Positions 26,864 to 34,144 of a DNA stretch of 64,000 nt are shown piece by piece. Each line of letters begins with the position of its first letter. The stretch's first letter is position 1. The notes under the pieces are model-generated. The model had not been told where the DNA came from. It worked only from the letters and a program-made list of their open reading frames with translations, and did no database searches. Source of the DNA: Candidatus Nitrosopumilus sp. (GTDB lineage: Archaea > Thermoproteota > Nitrososphaeria > Nitrososphaerales > Nitrosopumilaceae); NCBI GenBank assembly GCA_013911135.1, contig JACERO010000079.1:1-64000 (forward strand), in the 5' to 3' direction. The position numbers and the translations under genes were made by a program.

Positions 26864-27358
26864 TTAGAGATTTTTCAAACGATCTTTTGCACTAACGTTA
26901 ACCAAAAAATTTTTTGTGTCCTCAGGAACAAGATCATCCCATTTTTGATCGCTGGTAATTAATTCCCGAATTTTAGTTCCAGATAATACATCTCTTTTCA
27001 AGAATGGAATAGAAACTATTTGAACAGCCATTTTTGAATACAGATGTTTTGTTAATTCATCGTTTGAAAAAACGATATCAAATTTTGGAACAATTGTATC
27101 TATTTTTTCAATCCATTTGATATGATTATCCAAATCTGGAATAAAGTAAATTGAAATCCTCTCTTTTATTGAATTATCAATTGAAGATAGAATCATCTCT
27201 TTTCGTTCCTCAGCAGAGAAAGGATTGTTTTTTTGTGCGGGTTTGTTAGAGCTGCCTAAACCTACCCATAATTTATCAACTTTTGATAGCGCAAATTGTA
27301 ATGCTTCAAGATGTCCCAAGTGAAAAGGTTGGAATCTTCCAATCAACAAACCGTTCAT
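26864..27358 (-). CDS. nadM: Nicotinamide-nucleotide adenylyltransferase, archaeal NadM type
   Basis: Forms NAD from NMN and ATP. The nucleotidyltransferase motif GRFQPFHLGHLEAL is at the N-terminus and the second motif LSGTKIRELI near residue 130. Start ATG 27358 gives MNGLLIGRFQPFH, the family N-terminus, and a TATA-like GTTTTTTAAAAAG lies about 25 nt upstream. TTG 27373 would add five residues that look non-native. 164 aa is usual for archaeal NMNAT. Divergent from the rtcA remnant. Confidence 0.9.
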   Translation of the reverse strand: MNGLLIGRFQPFHLGHLEALQFALSKVDKLWVGLGSSNKPAQKNNPFSAEERKEMILSSIDNSIKERISIYFIPDLDNHIKWIEKIDTIVPKFDIVFSNDELTKHLYSKMAVQIVSIPFLKRDVLSGTKIRELITSDQKWDDLVPEDTKNFLVNVSAKDRLKNL

Positions 27359-27420
27359 ACAAAATATAGACAATTTCTTTTTAAAAAACTATCATAAAGA
27401 GTTCTAATTATAAAAAAACT

Positions 27421-28446
27421 GTGGATTTTCTAAAAATTAATGGAGGGTTTGGTGAAGAAGGAGGACAGATAATACATTCAGCAATTGCACTTTCGTGTAT
27501 TACAAAACAACCAATTCATTTAGAAAATATAAGAAAGAACAGAAAGGTTCCAGGATTAAGACCACAACATCTCACAGCGATAAAAATTCTTCAAAAAATT
27601 GCAAATGCTAAAGTCATTGGAGCAGAGATTGGCTCTACTGAATTAAAATTCATTCCAAGCAATATTGAAAGTTTAGAATTAGTTGAAAATGTAGGAACAG
27701 CTGGAAGTATTTCTTTAATTTTACAAGTTTTAATTCCTGTAGTTGCTATTTCCCAAAAAAAACTCAATTTAACAATTAAAGGAGGTACAGATGTGCTTTG
27801 GAGTCCTTCTATTGATTATACTCAACATGTACTAAGAGAAGCATATTCTAGAATGGGAGTAGAATTTTCAGTTAAATTAAACAAACGAGGATACTATTCA
27901 AAAGGAGGTGGAGAAATTAATTTACAAGTATACCCATCTCATGTAAAACAAGTATCATTTACAGAAAGAAAAACAAATTCAGTTAAACTAATTTGTACAT
28001 TTTCAAAACTTTCAATTGAAAAAATCAAAAATCAAGTTGAAGAAATTAAAGAAATAATTAATTAAAGAAAATTTTATTGTTGAAACAGAAATTAAAAATC
28101 AACAAGCAATAGATTCAAGAGCATCTTTGTTAATTTACAGTATTGATGAATATTCGATTATAGGAGTTGATGCATTGTTTAATAAAAAAACACAAAGATT
28201 TGATTTAGATTTTGATAAATTTGTTAAAAATTATTAGGAGTAGATGAGAATTTAGCAGACATGCTTGTAGTTCCTGCGAGTTTGGGTGAGAAAAAAATAA
28301 CATTTCAGGTTAGAGAGATTACAAAACATTTGGAGACAAATTTGTTTGTAACATCAAAAATTACAGGCTGTAAATATGGAATTGGGAGATTAACTAATGG
28401 ATTTGAAGTAATTATTGAAGGGACCTCAAACTCCAGCATCAAGTAA
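27421..28446 (+). pseudogene. rtcA: RNA 3'-terminal phosphate cyclase, interrupted by two frameshifts
   Basis: RtcA converts RNA 3'-phosphates to 2',3'-cyclic ends. The first part (27421-28065, GTG start) has GGFGEEGGQIIHSAIALS and LRPQHLTAI, VGTAGSISLILQVLIP and SKGGGEINLQVYP. Translation then stops at TAA. Family sequence continues in a second frame (ENFIVETEIKNQQAIDSRASLLIY) to about 28235, and in a third frame (LLGVDENLADMLVVPASLG) to 28446. The breaks are near 28055-28066 (one extra base) and at the A5 run 28226-28230 (one base too few). It is either a pseudogene or two indel errors in the sequence. Confidence 0.85.
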
Positions 28447-28923
28447 TGATGCAAAAAACAGAATTGCTACTGATAAAAATACTGTCACTTCCCCAAGAAC
28501 AATGATTTTTTTTCTTAATTTTTGAATTTGTGGCTCTGACATTTGATTAGACATAATTTTTTCTTCAACATCTTTACGAATTACTCTAACATGTACTGCA
28601 TATGTAATTACTAGTGCAATGACAAGAATTATCTTAATAATTAAAAATGTTCCATAACTTGTTGAGACAAGAAGTTCAGGTTTACCAAGTAATACATGAG
28701 AACTATACAATCCAGTTACCATTAAAATAATCAATGATGGAACCGCAATCTTGTTAAATCGTTTTCCAACACGAATCATTATTTTCATTCTTTCTTCAAG
28801 AGAATCAGTCATTGTTTTTAGAAGTGGAGAGAATACAAGTCCAATGAAAAGTGAACCACCAACCCATATTGCAGCTGCAATAAGATGAATCCAAGTGAGA
28901 ATTGCTTGCTCTAGGACAGTCAT
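28426..28923 (-). CDS. CopD-like four-helix membrane protein
   Basis: Membrane protein of 165 aa with four predicted helices (about 8-30, 55-73, 83-106 and 140-160). The first contains WIHLIAAAIWVGGSLFIG, the pattern seen in CopD/DUF2269-type proteins with membrane His residues. Such proteins are linked to copper or haem-related redox functions, which would fit a copper-rich ammonia oxidiser, but that is inference. The 3' end overlaps the end of the broken rtcA gene by 21 nt. Confidence 0.75.
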   Translation of the reverse strand: MTVLEQAILTWIHLIAAAIWVGGSLFIGLVFSPLLKTMTDSLEERMKIMIRVGKRFNKIAVPSLIILMVTGLYSSHVLLGKPELLVSTSYGTFLIIKIILVIALVITYAVHVRVIRKDVEEKIMSNQMSEPQIQKLRKKIIVLGEVTVFLSVAILFFASLLDAGV

Positions 28924-29005
28924 AGAATATCATATTTGGAATCAAATATTATGTATTTGGATCTTAACAACCTTTTTTAGTTATACATAATCTGATAGCA
29001 TTGAA

Positions 29006-29500
29006 ATGGTATTTCAAAGCAAGATGACAATTTATGCTGCATTAGTTGGATGTTTAGCTTTGATGGGAGGAATTTTTTACTATGGTAATCTCGATTCCGT
29101 GCAGATTGAGCAAGTTGAGATTGAATTAATAAATGTAGAACTAAGAGACATTAGCACAATAGATAATCAAGTAAAATTTGATGTTACATTTCTTGTAAAG
29201 AATCCAAGTGAGAAAACATTTACAGTTCCACTAATTGGTTACCAGCTTTACGGTGATGGAATACTACTAGGTTCAGGACAATATTCTACAGAAGATATTT
29301 CAATGCCAGGAAGAGCTGCATTTTTTCCAGGTGTAGAACTTCCTTTGAAAAATGTATTTGTTCTTGAAAAATCTGAAGTTAATTCAGAAATTTATCAAGA
29401 TGCCATAGAAAATAGAATCACTAGTTTTTCAGCAGAAGGAAGTATTACCACTCAATCTTCATGGATGACTATTGAAAAAGAATTCAAAATAGGATTTTAA
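29006..29500 (+). CDS. Membrane-anchored LEA14-like (WHy-type) protein
   Basis: 164 residues with an N-terminal membrane helix (about 8-26) and a single beta-sandwich domain. The phrases VTFLVKNPSEKTFTVPLIGYQLYGDG and LLGSGQYSTEDI have the 'N-P ... Y-x-L-Y ... G-x-G' signature of LEA14/WHy domains. It shares this layout with the proteins at 898-1452 and 34945-35395. Extracytoplasmic location and a structural or stress role are inferred. It converges with tRNA-Val. Confidence 0.72.
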   Translation: MVFQSKMTIYAALVGCLALMGGIFYYGNLDSVQIEQVEIELINVELRDISTIDNQVKFDVTFLVKNPSEKTFTVPLIGYQLYGDGILLGSGQYSTEDISMPGRAAFFPGVELPLKNVFVLEKSEVNSEIYQDAIENRITSFSAEGSITTQSSWMTIEKEFKIGF

Positions 29501-29509
29501 CTAAAAAAG

Positions 29510-29583
29510 TGGGCCGAGTGAGATTCGAACTCACGATCACCGCCGTGTCGAGGCGGTATCCTAACCAGCTAGACTACCGGCCC
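29510..29583 (-). tRNA. tRNA-Val(GAC), with C at position 33
   Basis: 74-nt cloverleaf read on the minus strand. Acceptor GGGCCGG pairs with TCGGCCC, with A73. D-arm GTCT/GGAT with GG at 18-19; anticodon stem CCGCC/GGCGG; loop TCGACAC; variable TGATC; T-arm GTGAG/CTCAC with loop TTCGAAT. Anticodon GAC and A73 indicate valine. The nucleotide before the anticodon (position 33) is C instead of the near-universal T. A T6 tract follows the 3' end (29503-29508). No intron, and CCA is not encoded. Confidence 0.9.
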
Positions 29584-29665
29584 ATTGAAAAACAAGACTA
29601 GATGCTGGCATTATTAACGTTTAACAAAAGAAAGGATGAATAAAAAGGAAAAAAGTGTGAAATAA

Positions 29666-30376
29666 TTGACAGATAATTTTACTGAAGAAGAAAAAAGAGG
29701 CTTCTATAAGGCAATTTATTCAAGAAGAGATGTAAGATCTCATTTTATCTCAAAACCCATAGAAGACGATATTTTATCAAAAATATTACATGCTGCACAT
29801 CATGCCCCATCAGTAGGATTTTCTCAACCATGGAATTTTATCTTGATAAAAGATATTGAAACAAAAAAGAAAATCAAAAAATCTTTTGAGGAAGAAAAAA
29901 ATCGTTCATCAAAATTAGTTGAAGAACCAAAGAAATCAAAATATCTTTCATTCAAGCTAGAGGGAATTTTAGAGTCACCAGTAAATCTTTGTGTTACATA
30001 TGATCCTACAAAATTTGGTCCTTTTGTTATTGGAAGATCAAGCATACCTGAAGCAGGACTATACAGTGTATGTTGTGCAATCCAAAATTTATGGTTATCA
30101 GCAAGAACAGAAGGAGTTGGTCTTGGATGGGTAAGTATTCTTTCAAATGAAACACTAAAAGAAACTCTGGCATTACCAGAACATGTCATTCCTGTTGCAT
30201 ACTTGTGTTTAGGATATGTTGATGAATTTGCAGAAAAACCAGATCTTGAAACTGCAAATTGGTTACCAAGACTTGATCTAAAAGATGTTGTGTATTTTGA
30301 AAAATGGAACGATAAAGAAAATAAAAATTGGAATGGAATTAAAGAAATAATTAAAGATAATCTTGATTACGCTTAA
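29666..30376 (+). CDS. bluB: 5,6-dimethylbenzimidazole synthase
   Basis: Flavin-destroying enzyme that makes the lower ligand of cobalamin from FMNH2. Nitroreductase-like fold of 236 aa with the BluB signatures SRRDVRSHFISKPI, HAAHHAPSVGFSQPWNF and RTEGVGLGWVSI. The start is TTG 29666. With cobJ in the same window it supports de novo B12 synthesis, known for marine thaumarchaea. Lies between the two tRNA genes; a T9 tract (30390-30398) follows and may terminate it. Confidence 0.9.
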   Translation: MTDNFTEEEKRGFYKAIYSRRDVRSHFISKPIEDDILSKILHAAHHAPSVGFSQPWNFILIKDIETKKKIKKSFEEEKNRSSKLVEEPKKSKYLSFKLEGILESPVNLCVTYDPTKFGPFVIGRSSIPEAGLYSVCCAIQNLWLSARTEGVGLGWVSILSNETLKETLALPEHVIPVAYLCLGYVDEFAEKPDLETANWLPRLDLKDVVYFEKWNDKENKNWNGIKEIIKDNLDYA

Positions 30377-30389
30377 ATAATTAAGAGTG

Positions 30390-30398
30390 TTTTTTTTT
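30390..30398 (+). terminator. T-tract after bluB
   Basis: Nine T residues 14 nt after the bluB stop and just before tRNA-Arg. Archaeal RNA polymerase terminates at such tracts. No hairpin seen. Confidence 0.4.
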
Positions 30399-30401
30399 GC
30401 T

Positions 30402-30493
30402 GGGCTTGTGGCGCAGAGTCATTTGACGCGAAACATGGATAGCGTGGTACTCTCCTAAGGTACAGGTCGAGGGATCGAAGCCCTCCAAGCCCG
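30402..30493 (+). tRNA. tRNA-Arg(CCT) with a probable 16-18 nt intron in the D-loop
   Basis: 92-nt gene. Acceptor GGGCTTG/CAAGCCC, G73; D-stem GCGC/GCGT; anticodon stem GTACT/GGTAC with loop CTCCTAA (anticodon CCT at 30454-30456); variable AGGTC; T-arm GAGGG/CCCTC with loop ATCGAAG. The D-loop is 27 nt instead of about 9-11. The extra bases (about 30417-30432) can fold as a relaxed bulge-helix-bulge: CGC of the D-stem pairs with GCG in the insert, 3-nt bulges AGA and AAA, and an inner hairpin GTC-ATTT-GAC. Splicing at the bulge centres leaves an 11-nt D-loop. Confidence 0.85.
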
Positions 30494-30545
30494 TTAAATT
30501 TTAAAACTCATGGGAATTTATATACAAAGATAGATTGCTGAAGAT

Positions 30546-31076
30546 ATGAAAGTTGTAGTTATTTCTGGTAGTCCAAGAAAAAATGCGGTTACACAAGTTA
30601 TGATGAAGTATGTTTATGATTATGCTAAATCAAAAAACCAAGACACAAAATTGATTAATCTTTCAGATGGTCAAATTGAATGCTATAGAGGATACGGTGA
30701 AGAATACAATGAGGCTACAAACACAGCTGCAAATGACATTACAGATGCTGATGTTTGGATAATAGGAACTCCTATCTACAATTCGTTTTTTAGTGCAGCA
30801 TTGAAAAATTTGTTTGAATATATCAATTATAAAAAAACTGCAGGAAAGGTAGCTGGAATGGCAATTTTAGCTTCTGGAAATATTGGTTTTACCGATGTAC
30901 AGACATTAGTCACACAATTATTATCATACTTTAGAGTAGTAGCAAATCCTAAAGCTGTGTTTCTAACCACAGAAGCTTTTACTGATAATTCTGTTTCAGA
31001 TGTAAATGCACAAAATAGACTAAAAGAAATGGTAGATGAAACTTTGGAACTTGCTTCTAAATTGCATAAAGATTAA
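30546..31076 (+). CDS. NADPH-dependent FMN reductase-like flavoprotein
   Basis: Flavodoxin-fold oxidoreductase of 176 aa. The phosphate-binding VVVISGSPRKNAVTQ is at residues 3-17, and GTPIYNSFFSAALKNLFEYI (about 76-95) matches the SsuE/azoreductase family flavin site. It may supply reduced flavin; notably BluB, encoded just upstream across the tRNA, consumes FMNH2. That link is an inference from adjacency only. Confidence 0.85.
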   Translation: MKVVVISGSPRKNAVTQVMMKYVYDYAKSKNQDTKLINLSDGQIECYRGYGEEYNEATNTAANDITDADVWIIGTPIYNSFFSAALKNLFEYINYKKTAGKVAGMAILASGNIGFTDVQTLVTQLLSYFRVVANPKAVFLTTEAFTDNSVSDVNAQNRLKEMVDETLELASKLHKD

Positions 31077-31421
31077 AGTGTAAATATTTTATGAAGAGTT
31101 TGATAGTTTAACTACCATTAAAAATATTTTTGATTTGATCTTAGTGTAAGATTACTATTCTGAATTTGTATTCATAAGAACTATATTTATTTACAATAGT
31201 TTAAGAAAATATGTTCAATAATTATTTTCTGTAACATATTTATCATTATCAAAAATGTGTATTAAAAGATCTTATAATTTACAAATTATCTATAATAATA
31301 CTTGCAAAAATTAGATTTTTAGATTATAGAATAACTCTATATTTAGAATAAAAAATTTATTCTAATTCATTTATTTTCAAACATAAAATATTAACATAAC
31401 ATAGAAATTATACTATTAAGT
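31077..31421. other. AT-rich intergenic region, no gene seen
   Basis: About 345 nt of very AT-rich sequence between the flavoprotein and the cysteine-rich microprotein gene. All frames are closed by frequent stops. The only structured element noticed is the inverted repeat at 31344-31364, listed separately. Confidence 0.6.
31344..31364. promoter_or_regulatory. 21-nt inverted repeat upstream of the Cys-rich gene
   Basis: TAGAATAA and TTATTCTA form a perfect 8-bp inverted repeat separated by AAAAT, 58 nt before the start of the cysteine-rich microprotein gene. The symmetry suits a dimeric regulator site or a weak hairpin, but AT-rich DNA produces such repeats by chance fairly often. Confidence 0.3.
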
Positions 31422-31535
31422 TTGAAAAAAGATCCAACTGAATTGTGTTCATGTAAATGCCATTATGGTGGTGCTGTAAGTTGTCCTAGTTGTAAGAATA
31501 ATCATGATACGGCATGTTGCCATTGTGAAGATTAA
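31422..31535 (+). CDS. 37-aa protein with eight cysteines
   Basis: Small ORF with TTG start: MKKDPTELCSCKCHYGGAV, then SCPSCKNNHDTACCHCED. Cysteines at 9, 11, 13, 21, 24, 32, 33 and 35 and histidines at 14, 28 and 34 form C-x-C-x-C, C-x2-C and C-C-x-C clusters, strongly suggesting binding of zinc, copper or an iron-sulfur centre. The high Cys density in an otherwise AT-rich region argues that it is a real gene. No family recognised. It could be a metallothionein-like buffer or a compact zinc ribbon. Confidence 0.6.
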   Translation: MKKDPTELCSCKCHYGGAVSCPSCKNNHDTACCHCED

Positions 31536-31537
31536 GA

Positions 31538-31771
31538 TTATTTACTCTTGGTTTTTCTTTCAGAAGCTGGTATTTTTAGATTAGTTAATTCAGTTTTTAA
31601 TGATTCAATCTGAACAAGAGTTTGCAGGTTAGAAATTTCTTGATTTAATCTATCAATTTCGCTATCTTTTAGTTTTACAGAATCTTTAAGATCATTTAGT
31701 TCAGAAGATAATTCATTTTAAATTTGTTTTATTTCAGAAAGATTGATTGGCTGCCGGAAGTTGTAGAACAA
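31538..31771 (-). pseudogene. Small coiled-coil protein gene with in-frame TAA
   Basis: From TTG 31771 the frame reads MFYNFRQPINLSEIKQI, then TAA (31718-31720), then continues in the same frame NELSSELNDLKDSVKLKDSEIDRLNQEISNLQ and ends at 31540. The part after the stop is an obvious leucine-heptad coiled coil with no own start codon, and helix and register run straight through the stop, so a CAA, AAA or GAA codon probably mutated (or was misread) to TAA. Without the stop the protein would be 77 aa. Same strand as, and 11 nt after, the membrane protein gene at 31783. Confidence 0.55.
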
Positions 31772-31782
31772 TGGTTTGTGTA

Positions 31783-32016
31783 TTACTCAAGCTTTTTTTG
31801 GATGTCAGCGTGTGCTGATGATTGTTTATGCATGTAATCAGTACTTTTTTGGGATAACCAACACATCAATGTAAGAAACCATGTAACAGTGACTGATATG
31901 ATGAAAATAGTATTCATATCTGGTGCAAAATCAATAAAATATGGCCAAAGTCCAGTTAGTACTGCAGCAAAAACTCCAGTAACCAGAGTTGCTAAATGAT
32001 TATAGAAATATCCCAT
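31783..32016 (-). CDS. Two-helix membrane protein, 77 aa
   Basis: Short membrane protein with two predicted helices (about residues 8-28 and 36-55) and a hydrophilic C-terminal tail ending in STDYMHKQSSAHADIQKKLE. No family recognised. It is followed closely by the coiled-coil gene at 31538-31771; the two may work together at the membrane, which is speculative. Confidence 0.65.
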   Translation of the reverse strand: MGYFYNHLATLVTGVFAAVLTGLWPYFIDFAPDMNTIFIISVTVTWFLTLMCWLSQKSTDYMHKQSSAHADIQKKLE

Positions 32017-32101
32017 ATAACTAATTTGAAAAAATCATTGTTTATAACAGTAATGCTAAAAATCATAAAATAATAAAATTAAAAAGAAAAAAGAGCCGAA
32101 T

Positions 32102-32332
32102 TTATTCGTCTTTCTCAGAGGTAGTCGTTACTTTAGGCATATCAGATTGTAAGATTTGGATCTTTTGTAGTAATTCAGTTCTCAGATCTCTTGCAACTCT
32201 CCTTACAGTTGGTCTTGGAACACCAAGTTCATCAACAACTTTGGTATAGATATCCTGTTTGTCAGTTACCCCCTTGTCAAGATAAGAATTAATCGCTTCT
32301 TTAATTATCGTGCTTTGATTTGTACGATTCAA
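32102..32332 (-). CDS. Small helix-turn-helix DNA-binding protein, 76 aa
   Basis: The sequence INSYLDKGVTDKQDIYTKVVDELGVPRPTVRRVARDLRTELLQKIQIL contains a helix-turn-helix (VVDELGVPRPTVRRVARDL, about residues 32-50) preceded by two short helices, a winged-helix-like arrangement without room for a ligand domain. A polar tail (TTTSEKDE) closes it. Likely a small transcriptional regulator or chromatin-associated protein. Target genes unknown. Monocistronic. Confidence 0.72.
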   Translation of the reverse strand: MNRTNQSTIIKEAINSYLDKGVTDKQDIYTKVVDELGVPRPTVRRVARDLRTELLQKIQILQSDMPKVTTTSEKDE

Positions 32333-32581
32333 CGAATTTTAAATTTTATTTGTTCTATATAAGACTATAACTTCTGAGATTTATAAAATAACATATCTAA
32401 TAAAGTCAGATCTTTTACTTGTTTAAAAAAAAATAAAAATTCTCTAAGTCTTTAACGATAAATTTATCAATGAAATATATATTAATAATTATAAATTTTT
32501 CAACATACTTAAAATATGTATAAAAATTTTAAAAGAGATTTTCACAAAAGACTCTTATGATAAGATAGTAGATAGATTTTA

Positions 32582-33058
32582 GTGACTACAGCAAATATTG
32601 AAACCAGTTTTGGGAAAATTTCATTTAAACTTTTATCTGAATTAGCGCCAGAGACAGTAAGAAATTTTGAAAAATTAACCAGAGACGGATTCTATGATGG
32701 GACTCTTTTCCATAGAGTTATTCCTGGATTTATGATTCAGGGTGGCGACCCAAATACAAAAACCGATAACAAAGGTTCATGGGGAACAGGAGGACCAGGA
32801 TATAATATCAAGGCTGAATTTAGTTCAAGAACTCATTTGCGAGGCATAGTTTCGATGGCTAGATCACAAGATCCAGACAGTGCAGGCTCACAATTTTTCA
32901 TAGTGACAGCTGATAGTACATTTCTTGATAGACAATATACTGTATTTGGGGAAGTGACAGAAGGTATGGATATTGCAGATAAAATTGTAAATCTTGAAAG
33001 AGATGGCAATGATTGTCTTTTAGAAAAAGCACAAATGATTCGTGTAACTGTGGAATAA
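32582..33058 (+). CDS. Peptidyl-prolyl isomerase, cyclophilin type
   Basis: Prolyl cis-trans isomerase of 158 aa. The cyclophilin motifs FHRVIPGFMIQGGDP (about residues 43-57), RGIVSMARSQDPDSAGSQFFI and LDRQYTVFGEV are complete, including the catalytic Arg of HRVI and the QFF segment. The start is GTG 32582; no signal peptide, so cytoplasmic. Its TAA overlaps the ATG of the next gene almost directly (AAATG), so the secreted protein downstream is cotranscribed. Confidence 0.93.
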   Translation: MTTANIETSFGKISFKLLSELAPETVRNFEKLTRDGFYDGTLFHRVIPGFMIQGGDPNTKTDNKGSWGTGGPGYNIKAEFSSRTHLRGIVSMARSQDPDSAGSQFFIVTADSTFLDRQYTVFGEVTEGMDIADKIVNLERDGNDCLLEKAQMIRVTVE

Positions 33059-33955
33059 ATGAATACAGCGATTTTCAGATTTTTAGTAATTTTATTGATG
33101 ATATCAGTTATTCCTATAGCTGATGCCCAATTTTCAATTGGTGAAAAAGCTATACAAAAATCCGTAGAAGTTATTATAAATTCCGTAGGTGATGTTCATG
33201 TCAAACATGTTGTTCGTCAGTCAAGTGTTCCAACTCAAATTGAATTGATTAATGGTACAGTTTCAAATCTTTCAATAACAAATGAACAAGGAAAAGAAAA
33301 GCAATTAACAGTTATTGGAGATAATTATGGAGTATTTATTCTACCATCTCAAGGAAATTCCATTATAGAGTATAATCTTGATCATGTACTAAATAAAAAA
33401 GATAACGTATGGACTTGGGATTTCCTATATGTTCAATTAACTGCTTTTCATTTTCCTGAAGAAGTTGATTTAGTCTTTGTAAATACAAATCCTGTTTATT
33501 TTGATAAGAAGAAAGGAATTGCATGTCATGGATGTCAAATGATTTTAGAATATTCTATTAATGAACCAAAAGTTTTTAAAAATATAAAATGGGAGGATAA
33601 AGAATTTGTAGTAGAGATTAGAAGTCATTCTAATATCGATAATTTTATTTTTGATCAACCAACAAAGAGCATTATATTTGATATTTCTGAAGAAAATAGA
33701 TTTGTCACTACAATAATTCCATTAGAATTGTTGTGGGAACCATATATAGTATTTCTTGACGATAAAAAAATTATATCTTATGAATTCAATAAAAATGGAA
33801 CTCATGTTGGAATTAGTATAAAGTCTGATACTACAGGAGAAATTAAAATAGTGGGAACCACAGTAATTCCTGAATTTCCAATAATTGCTCCATTAGCAAT
33901 AGGGTTTTTGATGATTCTTGTTGTACCGTTAATGAGAAAATTTAATCTCCGCTAG
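33059..33955 (+). CDS. Secreted protein with PEF-CTERM-like sorting tail
   Basis: 298 residues with a signal peptide (about 1-23, ending ADAQF), a large extracytoplasmic beta-rich part with the pair CHGCQ (about 160), and a C-terminal VIPEFPIIAPLAIGFLMILVVPLMRKF: PEF, hydrophobic helix, then basic end. That tripartite tail is the archaeosortase (PEF-CTERM) recognition signal, so the protein is probably cleaved and lipid-anchored or surface-attached. No archaeosortase gene is seen in this window. Function of the body unknown. Confidence 0.75.
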   Translation: MNTAIFRFLVILLMISVIPIADAQFSIGEKAIQKSVEVIINSVGDVHVKHVVRQSSVPTQIELINGTVSNLSITNEQGKEKQLTVIGDNYGVFILPSQGNSIIEYNLDHVLNKKDNVWTWDFLYVQLTAFHFPEEVDLVFVNTNPVYFDKKKGIACHGCQMILEYSINEPKVFKNIKWEDKEFVVEIRSHSNIDNFIFDQPTKSIIFDISEENRFVTTIIPLELLWEPYIVFLDDKKIISYEFNKNGTHVGISIKSDTTGEIKIVGTTVIPEFPIIAPLAIGFLMILVVPLMRKFNLR

Positions 33956-34097
33956 AACCACACGAACAAAAACCATATTCATCAATTCTAACATTACATA
34001 CTGGGCATTTTTCACCATATTCTACTTCCCATGGTTCCTTTCCATAGAGCTTAAAATGATCATCAATTTCTAGTGGTACTACCCTCTTCTTTTCCAA
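33942..34097 (-). CDS. 51-aa zinc-ribbon microprotein
   Basis: From TTG 34097 the ORF reads MEKKRVVPLEIDDHFKLYGK, then KCPVCNVRIDEYGFCSCGSSGD. Cys31-x2-Cys34 and Cys44-x-Cys46 supply a four-cysteine zinc-ribbon-like site. The N-terminal half is polar with aromatic residues (DDHFKLYGKEPWEVEYG). It overlaps the tail of the PEF-CTERM gene by 14 nt (opposite strands) and shares a 47-nt promoter space with the zinc protein at 34145. No family recognised. Confidence 0.65.
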   Translation of the reverse strand: MEKKRVVPLEIDDHFKLYGKEPWEVEYGEKCPVCNVRIDEYGFCSCGSSGD

Positions 34098-34114
34098 TGA
34101 TTTGTATAAGTATT

Positions 34115-34128
34115 CAAACTATACATAC
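34115..34128. promoter_or_regulatory. TATA-like element shared by two divergent genes
   Basis: The stretch caaactatacatac lies midway between TTG 34097 (minus) and ATG 34145 (plus), each about 25-27 nt away. It reads as TATA-like in both directions (ctataca / gtatgtatag), so one TBP site could serve both leaderless genes. Confidence 0.45.
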
Positions 34129-34144
34129 ATTATCAGAGAAAATC

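Noticed and set aside
30417-30432. tRNA-Arg D-loop insert as a sequencing artefact
   Set aside because: An insertion of 16-18 nt with a fitting bulge-helix-bulge fold is not the one-base indel type seen elsewhere in this window.
31077-31421. Possible noncoding RNA in the AT-rich gap
   Set aside because: Apart from one short inverted repeat there is no stable GC-containing fold or recognisable RNA motif.
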